This document shows, in pieces, positions 63,051-64,000 of a stretch of DNA of 64,000 nucleotides (position 1 is its first letter; every line of letters begins with the position of its first letter). The stretch comes from Ichthyophis bannanicus (Eukaryota > Chordata > Amphibia > Gymnophiona > Ichthyophiidae): the NCBI GenBank assembly GCA_033557465.1, contig CM066033.1, positions 380,873,289 through 380,937,288 on the forward strand, given 5' to 3'. The position numbers and the translations under genes are program-made. The notes under the pieces were generated by a model. It worked only from the letters and a program-made list of their open reading frames with translations, did no database searches and was not told the DNA's origin.

Positions 63051-63855
63051 CAATACCAATCCAGACAAGTGTGTTGTGTTCCCCTACCAGCAGATTGGTG
63101 GAGACAAAGAACCAATGAAAAGTCCAGGTTTCAATGACATCATTCCATGCCTCTATTTGCCTCAGCCACCAGAGGTCCCTTCAGTGTTTCTTTGTCTTCA
63201 GCAGATGATGGATGGAATTTTTCCTCTTTGAAGAAGATTCTGAAGAGGAAAAGACTGATTTAAAACTCATGAACGACAGCCTGCGGGTTGATCTCTCACT
63301 AGAGCGCTGTTCAATTGTCTTTCACTAAGCTTCCCCAGTGTGGGGCGTCCCCTGGAGATGGGGAAACTACTGGGAACTGTCTGAGATTTTGGCTATGACT
63401 TGGATGCATCTGGCTTGGTACAGGGCTCTTACGTGGAAGTAGAAATACTCTCACCTTCAGAAGATTGTGAAGAGGCCAGTATGATCCGCCTATTCCAGAA
63501 GGAGGAGCTGGTAGCATTGATTGCCAGGTTTCCTTCACCTTGAACTTGACAACAATCAAGCAGGTACACTCGTTCTTTCAAGGGATGCAAAAGTCCACTA
63601 CTGTCTTCCCATTTCTGGATGTGATCAAGGATATGATCCAGTTGGAATGGAATTCTCCTGACTCCCTGCTTAAAGTGTTAAGGGTGTATAAGAAGATCTC
63701 CGCTCTCCTGCAATTGGAGTGTGTTGAATAGTTTGGCATTCCCAAGGTGGATGCATAGGTCACAGCAGTTAGCAGATGGACCATCATTCCTGTTGAAGGC
63801 AGATCGGCTTTAAAGAATTTTGTGGTCCATATAGTGGATTCACAGTTGAGGAGCC
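63051..63855 (+). pseudogene. DIRS/Ngaro-type gag remnant
   Basis: WNSPDSLLKVLRVYKKISAL and IPKVDA, with shifted VTAVSRWTIIPVEGRSALKN, resemble the conserved 'W..P......A..KLYPL...P.VDA.V' block of YR-retrotransposon gag. Stops and shifts throughout. Different from the gag at 12.8-14.6 kb. It is cut off at about 63855 by a CR1 piece. Confidence 0.6.
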
Positions 63856-64000
63856 GGTTTTGCCTTGGAACTGGGGAACATTCTGGGGAAAGGAGAGGCT
63901 CTTCCGAAGGGATGGGCTTCACCTTAACCGGGATGGAACCAGGCTGCTGGCATTAACCTTTAAAAAGGACATAGAGCAGCTTTTAAACTAGATAACAGGG
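63856..64000 (+). pseudogene. CR1 ORF1 end, runs off the window
   Basis: RRDGLHLNRDGTRLLALTF matches the last esterase block at 29.6 kb and keeps the His that the other copy lost. Downstream CR1 sequence lies outside the window. Confidence 0.85.

Overview
The window looks like repeat-dense intergenic or intronic DNA from a large vertebrate genome, most likely an amphibian. The particular CR1 3' end, the L2-like LINEs with AAAT tails and the intact-looking DIRS element together remind me of caecilians; that species guess rests on memory of repeat families, not on a search. I find no convincing host gene, rRNA or tRNA gene. Almost every long open frame belongs to a transposable element, or is the antisense shadow of one.

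Layout. 1-4.2 kb: L2-like and CR1 LINE pieces on both strands. 4.6-6.3 kb: a non-autonomous hAT-like element, with a second, larger copy at 41.5-43.9 kb that has a perfect 8-bp target duplication. 6.5-9.3 kb: CR1 tail, a long purine tract and unassigned DNA. 9.3-15.0 kb: a structurally complete DIRS retrotransposon on the minus strand (gag, RT/RNase H, tyrosine recombinase, inverted terminal repeats and internal complementary region). 15-22 kb: SINEs, an L2-like LINE, a long-TIR palindromic element, an L1/Tx1-like fragment and another LINE. 22.2-28.1 kb: a degenerate tandem-repeat array split by a 350-bp MITE, by a Penelope-like segment carrying a hammerhead ribozyme motif, and by a nearly intact CR1. 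28.6-33.8 kb: a second CR1 broken by an L2-like LINE, a LINE/SINE tail and a 1.49-kb TG...CA element with an uninterrupted 296-codon ORF. 34.6-39.2 kb: three L2-type LINE remnants. 45.6-60.2 kb: an L1/Tx1-like LINE broken by nested insertions, including two copies of an endogenous retrovirus, a mariner element, SINEs and MITEs. 60.2-64 kb: MITEs, SINE, a second DIRS/Ngaro-type gag remnant and the start of another CR1.

How the parts relate. CR1, L2-like, L1/Tx1-like, DIRS, Penelope-like and retroviral retroelements coexist with hAT, mariner and a 4-bp-TSD MITE family. The SINEs appear to borrow the 3' ends of two LINE groups (L2-like and RTE-like). The main points of interest are the hammerhead ribozyme, the ERV whose LTRs are 548/555 identical although its coding region is dead, a conserved leader ORF ending at a splice donor in that ERV, the LTR-like element carrying an ORF, and the hAT-like family with a variable minisatellite.
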